This document shows positions 12,546 through 23,532 of a stretch of DNA of 64,000 bases, piece by piece (the stretch's first letter is position 1; every line of letters starts with the position of its first letter). Under the pieces are notes generated by a model. It saw nothing but the letters and a program-made list of their open reading frames with translations. It was not told the origin of the DNA and did no database searches. The stretch covers positions 41,980,466 to 42,044,465 of the forward strand of contig OW679197.1 of assembly GCA_940337035.1 (NCBI GenBank), read 5' to 3'. This stretch comes from Agriotes lineatus (lineage: Eukaryota; Arthropoda; Insecta; Coleoptera; Elateridae). The position numbers and the translations under genes are program-made.

Positions 12546-13507
12546 GGAAAATCACTGACTGAAAACTGACCAAACTGTACGGATATGTGTGCATAGGCGT
12601 CACTGATACGGTAAGGATGTCACTGACAGGAATCTAACACGTTACTGACACGGCACTGATATGTGTAGATAAAACTTAAACAGGATCATACTTGGCTTAT
12701 TCTCCTGTTAACACACTTCGCCACTATCCACTGATGAATTAGGCCCATCAAATACAATATGACCGCTTAGAGATCGTCGCAGCAGATTTGGCATACAAAA
12801 AACCTCTTGCTCGCCCACTTAGAATCGTAATCTATCGCTAGCCAACTGCTTATCAGCCCGTTTCTCTTCTGCATTGGAAGCCAGGTTCGTATAATCGTAG
12901 TTCTACAACCTAGTGCGTTGCCATCATGTATATACTTTTTGCAGATAACGAGAATAACTGTGTCACCCCACAGATTACCTCAGCTTGTTGCAATTATTTG
13001 AACTTTGTTGCTTTCGACTGATAGCTTCCAAATAAAATAAATACAGGTAAGAGTCAAAACCATTTAATTACTTTTACAAATCAGCTCTTAACCCAACTCT
13101 CTATGATAAAAATAGCTGCACATTCTTGAAAACGACTCAATCATTTGTTTTTAAGGTAAATGAATTGGAATGTTAACTTATACTAGCAAAATGTGGAAAA
13201 AAAGCCTGGGCTCTGGGGTTCTGGGGAGAGCTTTGTAAACGCCTGTATAGTAAATGCAATTTGACAGATTAATTTGACTGACTGCTAAATTGCCCTAACA
13301 CTAAATTGATACTAAATTTTACAGTAAAAACATATTTCTTAAATTAACTAAACAAACTTAACTAACATGAAATTAAAATTTACATCATTAGATCGGTTGC
13401 TTCGCCCATAGAAATATTAAAATCGCATTTGCATCTAATAGCAACATTTTTGTAATATTATACAACTTTTTAATTGCATTGTACGTTTTAGAGGTATTCG
13501 CTAGGTT

Positions 13508-13985
13508 CAGCCGCCAAACCGTAAGAAATAGAGAAAAAAGTTATGAAAGTTATATGTTTGGAATGGTTATGTCAGGTCAGGAACCGAACTTCAGTCACGT
13601 GACACTTCCGGTTTTCGAGAAATCACGTGATTTCCGTTCGTCCGGGACGCTGGTCCATCCGGGACGCTGTTTCAGCAGCCAAACCGTAAGAGATAGAGAA
13701 AAAAGTTATGGAAGTTATATGCTTGTAATGGTCATGCCAGGTCAGAAACCAAATTTCAGTCACGTGACACTTCCGGTTTTTGAGAAATCACGTGATTTCC
13801 GTCCGTCCGGGACGCTGGTCCGTCCGGGACGCTGTTTCAGCAGCCAAACCGTAAGAGATAGAGAAAAAAGTTATGGAAGTTATATGTTTGGAATGGCCAT
13901 GTCAGGTCAGGAACCGAATTTCAATCACGTGATACTTCCGGTTTTCGAGAAATCACGCGATTTCTCGAAAACCGGAATTGTCAGT
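13508..13985 (+). repeat. 165-bp tandem satellite, about three units
   Basis: CAAACCGTAAG recurs at 13,515, 13,680 and 13,845, giving a period of exactly 165 bp. Units differ by a few substitutions. Because 165 is a multiple of three, the frame stays open for 171 codons, but the start lies in AT-rich flank and no domain is present, so I treat it as a satellite rather than a gene. Each unit contains TCACGTGA-type palindromes and a TTCCGGTTTT block. Confidence 0.85.
13936..13977. repeat. Perfect 19-bp-arm palindrome at the end of the satellite
   Basis: TTCCGGTTTTCGAGAAATC, then a four-base ACGC loop, then the exact reverse complement. It lies where the third satellite unit ends, as if the array folds back on itself. 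Confidence 0.9.
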
Positions 13986-14314
13986 ATCTCTTGAACGGTG
14001 ATAGATTTTAAAAAATATTATTGTTTTTATTTAATACGCGTTCTATTTGAAAAACGGTCTTTTTTGTTTTATTAAATGAGACATTTGTCTCACTGGTTGC
14101 TAGTTTATTTGTATTTTAGTAATTCTATAAAGGACTGCATCCGTCTCCACTGATCAGCTAGCCAGTCCTCAAATGTGCCCATGTAGTTTTGTGATAATTC
14201 AGAAGTAGAATATAAGAGTTGAAAATTTGGTATCAAACTATTATCGTGTATTATCTTTGAATGATGCATGATAAAAGTACCATGCATCACGTGACCATAA
14301 ACAAGAGATACAAA

Positions 14315-14990
14315 ATGGCCGACAACTATGGTTCGTTGTGTGAGCAAGCCATCATAGAGATGAGATTCTCGCTGCTGATATTTACCACGGACTTTAACGT
14401 GTGTATGGAGATGTGGTCACGTAGTAGTCATGTAGTAGCGTTAGAAAGCCAGTAAAACATTTTAGCGATGGGAACACGAACATCCATAATCCGATTTGTA
14501 GAGGTCGCCCTCGAACAGCCTCAACTTTAAGGGAAGAGAAAGACAAACGTGTGACGGTGGATGCAATTGCAACAAAACTTGCTATAGGGTGCAATGCAGT
14601 TTAGGACACGATTGGACGCTTACGTTGTCGGAAAATTTGTGTTCGCTGGGACAGTGTTTGCTGACCAGTTTGATCTTGGAAACAATTGAAAACATGGGGT
14701 AGGAAGCTTTTTCTCACTTTCCGTACGTATTAGATCTAGCACCCTCCAATTCATCTCTTTGACTTTGTGAAAGACTTGCTGCCAAGCCAGCATTTCTAGA
14801 TGAACGAGGCCCTCCAGACAGCTATACGTCATGTTTTCAGGCAGCTGGAACGGAGTTTTACCGTAAGGTAACTTATACATATATAACAATATAGAACGGT
14901 GAAAAAAATGTACAGAAAAATGGGCATTATGTAAATGATGTACTTGTACTCGTCCAAATATAGAAATTTTCTCTGCTGTAAAATATTGAA
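14315..14990 (+). pseudogene. mariner-like transposase remnant
   Basis: An N-terminal piece begins ATG at 14,315 (MADNYGSLCEQAIIEMRF). After a frame change comes RDGNTNIHNPICRGRPRTAS and then KRVTVDAIATKLAIGCNAV, the GRPR linker and second helix-turn-helix typical of mariner transposases. This is followed by IGRLRCRKICVRW, matching the usual block before the catalytic domain. A C-terminal piece near 14,760-14,870 (FVKDLLPSQHF, then NEALQTAIRHVF) matches the end of the family. Most of the catalytic domain is missing and several stops occur, so it is inactive. Confidence 0.7.
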
Positions 14991-15040
14991 CGTGCCAGAT
15001 TTTAAAATATAGGATGAAAGTTCTACAACACAAATATAGT

Positions 15041-15612
15041 CCTAAAATATCTGTAAAGCAGTTTGCACGGAACTTCCCTCGCGCGAATTAAATGAATTTG
15101 CAAATTTAAAAAAAAATAGTACGCTGGAATTCGAACTCTGCGCTCCCAGGCGAATATTTTGAGTTCAGTTTCTTGTGATCGCTAGAATAACTGAGCCACG
15201 GGAGTGCTCAAGTTAGACGAGCTTCTGTTGCATTATAAAGACATTGTGATGTTTACCCTGGTCAACCCTGTATCTGTTAGGTGTCATTTTCACCAACGAT
15301 AAAGCCTGAGCTATGAACAAATTATTATTTTTATCGATTTCTCAGTTAAAGTAAAAATAATCAAAATTTTAGTTTATAAGATGCTGACCCTGTATATATT
15401 TTTTCGACATTTTCTCGGTTTAATACCAGGTAGGATATAATATGCATGCAAAATATCGTCTTCCTTCAACAAATAGTTTTCGAGTTGCCGCCCACCGGCA
15501 GACAGACAGATGGAATTATGGAAACCTGTGTTTTGTCATCTAGGAACCCTGTAAGTGAAGAGATGAATAAATGTCGGAAAGTAATTTTTCGCGATTGCAA
15601 TACTTTTTTCGG
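15041..15612 (-). repeat. Interspersed repeat with tRNA-like module, copy B
   Basis: On the minus strand this shows the same block order as the other copies: a block with TTCCTAGATGAC, a CTGTCTGTCTG stretch, GGCGGCAACTCGAAAACTAT, ATATATACAGGGTCA, a block with AACAGATACAGGG, the tRNA-like module with CCCGTGGCTCAGTTATTC and GAGTTCGAATTCC, and the AATTCGCG tail. The module matches that of the copy at 35.8 kb, not that of copy A. Confidence 0.75.
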
Positions 15613-16879
15613 ATTTTAGACCAGGGAAATAAAAATTATATTTTCATAGAACATTAAAAATAATCATAATTATTGATTTTATCAAGTTTGCCTAATTTAG
15701 TTAGTGTACAGCTTACAAACAAGAGCAAGAGAAACACTACCATTCTATGGTTACTAATCTTTCTTGATGAAATGTTGTATTTTGTATGTATTTTATGTAT
15801 GGTACAAAGTAGAGTTTTTGAAATGGAAATAAATCATAGCCGCATTGATAGTTATTTATGCACCAAGAAAGTAAACTATGATTAATTCTGAAACTATAAG
15901 TAATGTTCCAAGGATTTACGAAGTTTACTACAGAGAAGCATACAAAGTTTTCTCCCAAATATAAATCTAAATTTCTTGATTTTGAATTCAAGGAAAATAA
16001 TAATTATCTGATATACATTAGTTAACTAATCTGTTGTAAGGGAAACATGGTCTGCTTATGTCATGAAAAAGTAATAAATATGGCACAATGTGAGGGAATA
16101 ATGTGCCATTCTAATCTTTTAATATTGGGGGCATTATGTATCAAAGGTCACTTACAACACTTCATTTGATTCTTGGTTGGGAGAAAATATAATTAATCGC
16201 TCACGGTCAATTTGGTCAATCTTCAAAAGCTATAAATTGAACGAATTAAGATCGTTACAAAACGCAAATATGAAGAATAATATGAATCAGCATGTTTCGA
16301 TTAAGTATGGTTTCTTGCCTAAAAAAATGTTTCGTTCTTACGAATCATATATGTGGCAGGGAAAGGCAGTTTATCATTTGTTCACAAAACTCATTTAAAG
16401 GGGATGTCAAATAGTATCCCAACTTTTAAAATAAGCCTGTAAATAATCTTTCTTCTATAGTGAATAAGAAATTTAGTAGCTAACTATATATTGAATATAG
16501 GTTATGTTACTTTTCATATATGGATTCCGCCAGTTGTGACAAATTATAAAAACACAGCATTCAAAAGCAAATGTAAGTAATTAAAAAATATCGAAGCAAT
16601 AGTTTATTTCTCAAAACCTTAAAATGGGATAGAATTGCTATTTATATAACAATAATAATGTAGGACTACTACACCAGTTTATGTTATGGTCGAGCGAGTT
16701 TTCTGAGCGAGGTCAATGAAAAGGAGGAGTCATTAAAGTCAGATTATGTACGACTGCTAAAATCGATTTATATTGTAATTTTATCGTCTCTTCTGTGACA
16801 GAAGAAAAATATATTAGAATGAGTTGATGGATTGATATATTTTTCATAATAAGCATCTACAGCAACAAAAAATGCGTTA
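15613..16879. other. No recognised feature
   Basis: AT-rich DNA with short frames only; nothing matched a known family. Confidence 0.6.
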
Positions 16880-17390
16880 ATAGCTACTTGTGCAACAAGT
16901 GCTAAAAGTGGATGTTTATGCACGAGACATGAAAATTATGAAACGAAGCCGAAGGCTGAGTATAACATGTCTCGTGTATAAACACTTTTAGCACGAGTTT
17001 GCTCGCAATCTTTTTTCTACGGCCTTAAATTTACTATTGTTAAACCATAAATGTCGATTTCACAAAGGTTTGCATTTATGACATTTATAATTTATGTCAT
17101 AGTAAAGAGAAGGCCAAGGTAGCTGTCAAAGTTAGTTATCAAAGGTAATTATAATAGTACACATTTTACTTTATTCATTACATAATGCTTTAATTATTTA
17201 AAAAACACTTTACCTCTAACGAAAGAAGAAACTAGAATTACTTTACAAAATTTTAAATTCAACACCACATGTGCTAAAAGTAAACAGCTGATTTCACTTT
17301 TAACACGCTGATTTATAAAACGTCATTTTTAGTGAAACAAGCTAGTGCTAAAAGGCCTACTTTTAGTAGTGGTCATAGAAAAAAATATTT
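16880..17390 (+). mobile_element. Hairpin-plus-TIR composite element, copy 1
   Basis: The first part is a foldback: GTGCTAAAAGTGGATGTTTA and GCACGAGACATG (16,899-16,931) pair with CATGTCTCGTGTATAAACAC and TTTTAGCAC (16,966-16,994). The second part, about 17,009-17,390, has inverted ends around TTTTTTCTACGGCC and GGTCATAGAAAAAA. The whole arrangement recurs at 19.84-20.39 kb, so hairpin and TIR part travel together. Non-coding. Confidence 0.7.
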
Positions 17391-19836
17391 ATTACCATAA
17401 TAATCAATCACTGATTCTCCATTTATGAACACTTTTTCTTGTTAATGTGAAAACATGTTCAAATATGTGACATTTACTTGACAGTGACAGTTCAGTCCAA
17501 TTTACTGTGTCATTATTGTACTAGTACAATAAAGTAACACTTAGCAGACTCTAAACAGTTTCAGAAACAAGGCCTTCATACTGCAATTGAACATAAATAA
17601 TAGTTAAATGACAATGAGAAGAATGTCTGCAATACTACAATTATCTACTCATCGGTTTTCACGAAATAATTTTTTAATTAAGGTATTACAACTGGTAGTA
17701 CTTTAAATTATGTTTATTGTTTTAAAAAATTGGCTGGCTGAATCAAATTTAAAACTTTAGTGTTGCAGTGATGCACAACAGATATCTGATACACCATTAG
17801 GTATATTTTTGTGCCAATCGTTAACAAACAAAACTAATGTGGACATTTTTGACATATTCACCTATTTCAGATAATATGTAATCAGTTGTTTTAAAACTGC
17901 TGAGAGATGGAAAATAGGAAAGCCATTAATTCTATATCCAATAAATGTATTAAAATATTCGCAAATAATTCAAAAGTTTTATAGTTAATGTACTTTTAAT
18001 ACATGCGGATTACTTTAATTGAAAAATTGTCGACTGTTTTTCAGATATCCTTTGTTAGGGGCATGGAAAGATTATAATTTCTTAATTTGTAAAAATTCAT
18101 TCAATTGGCATGTGTTTTTGTTTGTAGCTATTCGCTTGCTTTAATAGAAAATGGGCTGGCATCCACACCCTCCCGTGATACTTTTATAAAATAGAACAAT
18201 TGAAACAACACATGTGTCCCAACAAGTTCAAACAGTAAAAGCGTTTCGAGACCAACCGTGTCGCATTTTATTTTTATGCATTCATTAAATGTCGACACAG
18301 CCTTTGCATTTCCGCTGCTAACAATAAAAAGTGATAGTGGCAAGCCGCATTAGTGTCTTTGGACCTAACTTTCACAAGCTTTTTACTTCATTGACGTCAG
18401 AGCGAGCCATAATCAGATTAAGTTCGTGACGTAGGTCGCATAAAACCGAGTAACACACTGAGAATGCTATATAGTTCGTGACTAATTATTAACAATAAAA
18501 TAATACAGTTAGTAAAGGTTTTGTTCTCATTGCATGTAAGGATAAAATGTACATATAATAACGGTCTGCCTTAATTAGGTTGATTTATTGAGAGTGTGTT
18601 GATTAATTTCTGAGGCATTTATTATTGCACCACTGTCTGAGTAATTAGCTCAGTGGTGCTTGCAGCTTTACTGTTTCAAATTTTGCAGGAACTGAATTGA
18701 TGTGTAAGGTCGCTAAGAAGTAACAGATTATGGTGCAAATGGGATATGTTTGTTTAGCTATGTTCGTTTATGAAACTAGGAACAACAATAGACAATTTTA
18801 TAATTTTTATTATTGCAGATTAATCGGTATGATATTTTGTAGAGTTTCTATTATAAGAACAACAATTGGATATGCAGATATTATAGATGTTGAGGCCTAA
18901 AGGTATTTTTTAATAATGAAAATAATTTTCAGAGTATTTTTCGAAGTTCCTAATAAAAAATTTCAGCATGTTTTCAAGACTCAAATATTTCAATGTTTAA
19001 AAACTAAATTGTACTACAAATATAAACTATAATAGCTGTCACATATGAAGGGGTAATGGTATTTAGTTAGTCTTGTGTTACAATAAGCTTTTAAAAACAA
19101 TTGTTAACTTTTGAATAATGTCTGAGGTTTTCTTAACGGAAAAATTTTAATTGCTTTTGTGTAACTGCTGACAGTAAAAATTCACTAATACTTGATTATC
19201 AACAATTACAAATATGTTTATTATAATATAGTGTTAAACATTTCGCTTGAAAATAAATAGAAATCTTATTTTCGCGTCCCAAAGGCAAAAAATCTAGAGG
19301 TACCTACTAATAAAGACGAACTAATTGCTTGGGTAATTTATATCAACACAAAAAATAAGTTACAGAAGAAGCATATAAGTTGAAAACCAATATACGAATA
19401 TTGCAAAAATTATCAAAAAAGGTTTAGGGTTGGTATTTTGTGATTTAATGGCTATTTTAGTGATACACTATTTTAAAGAAATATCAACTATACGTATGTA
19501 GTTACTATCGTTTCAAGCGGATCAAGAGTTCCCGCTAAAAGAGAAGTCATTCGTATTGTAATGTCAATATTTGATCCCTTGGGTTCTTAAATCTTTTGAT
19601 GATAAAAGCGAGAATATTATTACAGAACATTTGAAGAAGTAGCATAGACTGGGACACTGAGGTAGCTGAAGATCTCTTTACAGTAAGGTATAACTGGTTT
19701 AAAGAACTCCATATACTCGCCCCCTGATGTATTAGAAGGTATTAGCTTCCTAGCCTTATGAAAGTAGAAAATTGTGTCGATCCACATTTATTTTCGGACG
19801 CAGTAGCTGCGTTTTTACGAATCCAATTTGATGAAA
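17391..19836. other. No recognised feature
   Basis: AT-rich DNA with no open frame that resembles a protein family. A TAATTAGCTCAGTGGTGC near 18,642 recalls a tRNA 5' half, but no partner T-arm follows. Confidence 0.55.
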
Positions 19837-20393
19837 TAGCTATTTATGCAACAAGTGCTAAAAGTCGACGTTTATGCACGAGACATGAAAATTATGAAAC
19901 AAAGCCGAAGGCTGAGTTTCATAACGTGTCTCGTGCATAAACGACTTTTAGCACGCGTTGCATACAATATTTTATCTACAACCTTAATTTTACCGTTATT
20001 AATCCATAAATATCGATTTAACAAAAGTTTGCATCTGCGACACTTTTAATTTATGTCATAATAAACAGTAGCCCACGCCGCGCGGGCGATTGTTTGCCAG
20101 TGCTGTCAAGGTGAGTTACGAAATGTAATTATTGATACTCCACATCTGACTGTATTCATTACACAATGCTTTAATTTTTCAAAAACACTTTACCTGTAAC
20201 GCAAGAAGCAACTAGAATAACTTTACAACTTCACTTCCAGTTCAAAATTGTAGTTTTATAACCTCACTTCACTTTTAGCCCATGTGCTAAAAGTAAACAG
20301 CTGATTTCTTTAACCACGGTAAACTATAAAACGTCACTTTTAGTGCTAGCGCTAAAAGGCCTACTTTTAGTAGTGGTCGTAGATAAAATATAT
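19837..20393 (+). mobile_element. Hairpin-plus-TIR composite element, copy 2
   Basis: Same layout as the copy at 16.9 kb. A foldback of about 40 bp runs from TGCAACAAGTGCTAAAAGTC to its partner ending GCACGCGTTGCATA, followed by a TIR part whose ends are ATATTTTATCTACAACC and GGTCGTAGATAAAATAT. Internal blocks such as TAAAAGTAAACAGCTGATTT and AAAAGGCCTACTTTTAGTAG are shared with copy 1. Confidence 0.75.
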
Positions 20394-20432
20394 TGACGAG
20401 GTTTGTTACTTCCATGTGCCAAGTTGCTTCAA

Positions 20433-20843
20433 TCAATCAACAAACTGTTCCGAAATTAGAATTACAAGACATAGACTGACAATACACTTCAGTACTGCCA
20501 ACTGATTTAGGCTATCCAGGGCCTGCTGCAATTCAATTCTAAAAAAATCACTCTGTATGTGCGTGTCATTAGAAAAATCACAATAAATTTGAATTAGTAG
20601 TAACCAGAATACTACACAATCAAAATCTGCAAAGTTACTCGCCAAAAGGAAAGTTATTTTCTCTTCCAGCAAGACAGATGAGTGGTGACATAAAAATCCA
20701 TTGCATTGCTCACACAGTGCGAAGCAATTCAAGTCCGCTTTTTTGCGTCCACGATATTTTCCATATTCTGGCGTACAGCTGCAAGATACGGGGCATAAAT
20801 GTTGATGCGAGGCAACAGTCAGTAAACTTGTAATATGTCTCAA
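20433..20843 (-). pseudogene. Cys-rich C-terminal domain fragment, copy 1
   Basis: The minus-strand frame contains CPVSCSCTPEYGKYRG, then KKADLNCFALCEQCNGFLC and HHSSVLLEE. This matches, block for block, the plus-strand frame at 21,651-21,779 (CGCQKAGWNCSIMCEHCNG, then SCHHSPVFLEEN) and the minus-strand frame at 43.4-43.6 kb. The Cys spacing and the K-A-x-x-N-C core recall a Cys-rich C-terminal tail found in multi-copy, uncharacterised insect proteins. The rest of the protein is absent, the frame extends past the conserved part into AT-rich sequence, and one arm of the CAGTACTGAAG MITE lies inside it. Function is unknown. Confidence 0.55.
20469..20500 (-). repeat. Single arm of the CAGTACTGAAG palindromic MITE
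   Basis: On the minus strand TGGCAGTACTGAAGTGTATT followed by GTCAGTCTATG matches one arm of the palindromic MITEs at 24.5, 24.9 and 43.7 kb. The other arm is missing here. Confidence 0.7.
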
Positions 20844-21492
20844 TGGTTTTTCTTTTGTTCATTTCATTTTACGTATTCCATCTTCAAATGTCATTCAGTT
20901 GCTAAAAGTTTATTTTCTAGATACGTTTAAACATTTTTATTCAAGCAGAAAGCCCAAGAAGAATTGTTGACCAGCGACAAAAGTTTTATTGTTTCTTGTC
21001 ATTTATTTGAGTAAATATTTAAATTAGAACGAAGCTCGCCACTTCTGCTTGATAACCCTAACTAAAGATCGGTATTAAAGTAAAATTTTGTCATAGTGAA
21101 ACTTCGTCACACAGTAAACGCGTCGCATGAACATAGTTTGAGAATCCGTCGTCGCCAGGAAATAAACTTCTAGCAACTGAATGGATATGAAAGATGGAAT
21201 ACGTAAATTAGGATGTAAAAAAGAATAATACGTTTTTTATTATACCTGCATCAGAATCGCCGTTTAAAGCACGCCTGAGCGTGCAAAAACAGGCGATTAA
21301 AGCTCGCCGAGCTTTAAAGGTTGTCAAGGAAACGACTGAATGCAACAACGGACTTGGACGCGACAAAAACATAAACAATTCTCGTAACTATAGTAGCAAT
21401 ATTATTATGCCCTATCGATTTATCACGACAAAAATTATTTCTAAGTTTTTAGTGCGTAATTTATTTCCAGTATTGCAGGTATAATAAAAAAT

Positions 21493-21615
21493 AGCGTAAA
21501 GTATTCGTGGATAACTGGTCTTTAAAACACTTGCTCTATTTCGAGCACTCCGGCTACGCCGTCGTGCTCGAAAACTCGCGCGTGTTTTAAAGACCTTGTT
21601 ATCCACTCATACGTT
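21493..21615. repeat. Foldback hairpin with GC-rich loop
   Basis: An imperfect stem pairs GTGGATAAC and GGTCTTTAAAACAC with GTGTTTTAAAGACC and GTTATCCAC. Inside it CGAGCAC pairs with GTGCTCG around a CG-rich loop. It directly precedes the Cys-rich fragment at 21,651. Confidence 0.75.
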
Positions 21616-21650
21616 AATATACTATAATATCCTGAACCTAGAAGTGAGAA

Positions 21651-21779
21651 TATGGAAATAATTGCGGATGCCAAAAAGCAGGCTGGAATTGCTCCATAAT
21701 GTGCGAGCACTGCAACGGGTTGTCATGTCACCACTCACCTGTCTTTCTAGAAGAAAATGACTCTCCTTTTGGCGATTGA
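21651..21779 (+). pseudogene. Cys-rich C-terminal domain fragment, copy 2
   Basis: A 42-residue open stretch ends in a TGA stop. It carries NCGCQKAGWNCSIMCEHCNG and then LSCHHSPVFLEEN, giving a dense Cys pattern shared with the fragments at 20.7 kb and 43.5 kb. No upstream domain is readable because the foldback hairpin lies immediately before it. Together with the minus-strand copy at 20.7 kb it forms an inverted pair whose C-terminal ends point outward. The fold, possibly zinc-binding, is inferred from the Cys spacing only. Confidence 0.6.
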
Positions 21780-21911
21780 CTCTGTATGTATTGTAGATTT
21801 TGGCTATATATACTGTAAATAGTTAAAACTGTTAAGGTATTGTAACTTATTTTGTCATTTGAAACTAGTTCGGATAAAACAAAACTTTGAATTTTAAAAT
21901 TAAAAGACTAT

Positions 21912-22099
21912 GGGCCGGTTGCAGAAAGCAATGTTAAGTCTGGTGTTAGCTAACGTCGCGTCAAAGTGAACAAAATCGCATCAAATTTTGTTTACTAATG
22001 TATTAGTTGCCATAAGCATTTGAGATTTGATTCGTTTTTGTTCACTTTGACGTCGCGTTAGCTAACACCAGACTTAACGTTGCTTTCTGCAACCGGCCC
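21912..22099. mobile_element. 188-bp palindromic MITE, GGGCCGG termini
   Basis: The ends GGGCCGGTTGCAGAAAGCAA and TTGCTTTCTGCAACCGGCCC are perfect inverted repeats. The inversion continues inward through TTAAGTCTGGTGTTAGCTAA and TCAAAGTGAACAAAA. TAT occurs on both sides and could be a 3-bp target duplication. Non-coding. Confidence 0.85.
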
Positions 22100-23228
22100 T
22101 ATGTTTTCGACTCCATTAAAATTAAGAAAACATTGTGAACATTAGTCAAACTTAGACGAAAATATTTTTTAGCACATTCTTTTAGGATAAAGTCGAAAAA
22201 CTTACACCGTTACAACCATAGGCTACCGAGATATAAAGCAGTTTCCTAAAATCTGCAAATGTGAAGTTTGAGGGGGAACTACAGGGGGGAGGGGTTGGGA
22301 GTTTTGGGAAAATGTATCTCTTGTAGCGGTCTGACAACTGGCCAAAATTCAGCTTTTCCGTAACTATTCCCGACGCTATCCCTTTATTTCCTGGGCTACG
22401 TGGTGCAAATAAGTGAATTTATGGTCCCTGATTCTTGACTATATACTGAGTACCGTCCATGGTATTATTAATCGTAAACTTCTTAAACGATAAACGACGA
22501 TCTTTATATAAATAAAAATCAATTGCCGCATGTATGGTACATCATCACTTGAGAACGGCTCGACCGATGTGGCTCATTTTTTCGTTGTGGGCGTAACTGT
22601 CAGGACAAGGTTTGTATGAAAGAAAATTTTGGGAAAATCCACCGGAAAAGTCGGAAAATTTGGAAAATCATAAAGATGATTTTGTATGGGATTTCGTATG
22701 TTTTCGTTTCTGAATGGCTTTTCGAAGAGAAAAATGGGAAAATCGGAGTTAAAAACTAGGAAAATTGGGAAAACTCGCAAAATTCGGAAAATTAGGACAA
22801 ATCGAAATAAAAATCAATTGCCGCATATATACAGTGTGTTTCACTTTACATGGAAGCACCCCTGTATTTTCTTTGTTTTTGTATGAATCGATTTGAATTT
22901 TTTACCAGTTGTACAACTCACCAAGAGGCATCTATTCATGTCCTTGAGCGCAAATGACGTTATTAGCCTGGCCTACTACGATGAAAAACATGAGTCGTAT
23001 TGTCAATATTTTGCATCGCGTTAGAGTTACAGCAAAAAGTTATTAATAAAAATGGTTTAGAATCAAAAGAATACTCCAGATACCGATTTTCGTTTAATAA
23101 TTCGAATTTTTAATTTTTATCCATAAATTTGTCAAAGTCCCAAATTTCAACTTTTAATTTTGGTATCAAATGGTGCCATGAAGAAACAACATTTTTATTA
23201 TTGTTGCAAACGTCATTAGCTATTAATA

Positions 23229-23357
23229 ATGGCTGAATTACGTTTAACTGTAGCTGAGAAAGTAGAAATAATTAGAATTACTGGTGAAAATGCAAGATCC
23301 AATAGAGAAGTAGCTAGAATATTTAATGGAAGGCATCCAGGGCGTGCACCTATTTAA
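23229..23357 (+). pseudogene. Truncated helix-turn-helix N-terminus, left arm
   Basis: ATG-started, 42 codons: MAELRLTVAEKVEIIRITGE, then NARSNREVARIFNGRHPGRA and a stop soon after. This matches the N-terminal helix-turn-helix seen at the start of many insect transposon proteins (DUF4817-like), in which a helix of the type VEIIRITGE precedes SNREVARIFN. The catalytic part is absent because the sequence turns into the inverted arm. Confidence 0.6.
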
Positions 23358-23388
23358 CCTGGAACTGTTTAAAAAATTAATCAACTTT

Positions 23389-23532
23389 TTAATTTGTGTC
23401 AGGATAAATAGGTGCACGCCCTGGATGCCTTCCATTAAATATTCTAGCTACTTCTCTATTGGATATTGCATTTTCACCAGTAATTCTAATTATGTCTACT
23501 TTCTCAGCTACAGTTAAACGTAATTCAGCCAT
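23389..23532 (-). pseudogene. Truncated helix-turn-helix N-terminus, right arm
   Basis: Mirror copy of the left-arm frame on the minus strand. It starts with the same ATG context and keeps the MAELRLTVAEKVEIIRITGE reading, running slightly further (47 codons) before a stop because the centre of the element is not symmetric. It is also truncated before any catalytic domain. Confidence 0.6.

Noticed and set aside
13479..13994. 171-codon open frame as a repeat protein gene
   Set aside because: The frame is open because the satellite period is 165 bp. There is no credible start, domain or codon pattern beyond the repeats.
18640..18700. tRNA-like start TAATTAGCTCAGTGGTGC
   Set aside because: No T-arm or acceptor partner within the expected distance.
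21412..21710. Overlapping minus-strand frames around the 21.5-kb hairpin
   Set aside because: They are produced by the GC-rich hairpin loop and lie antisense to the Cys-rich fragment.
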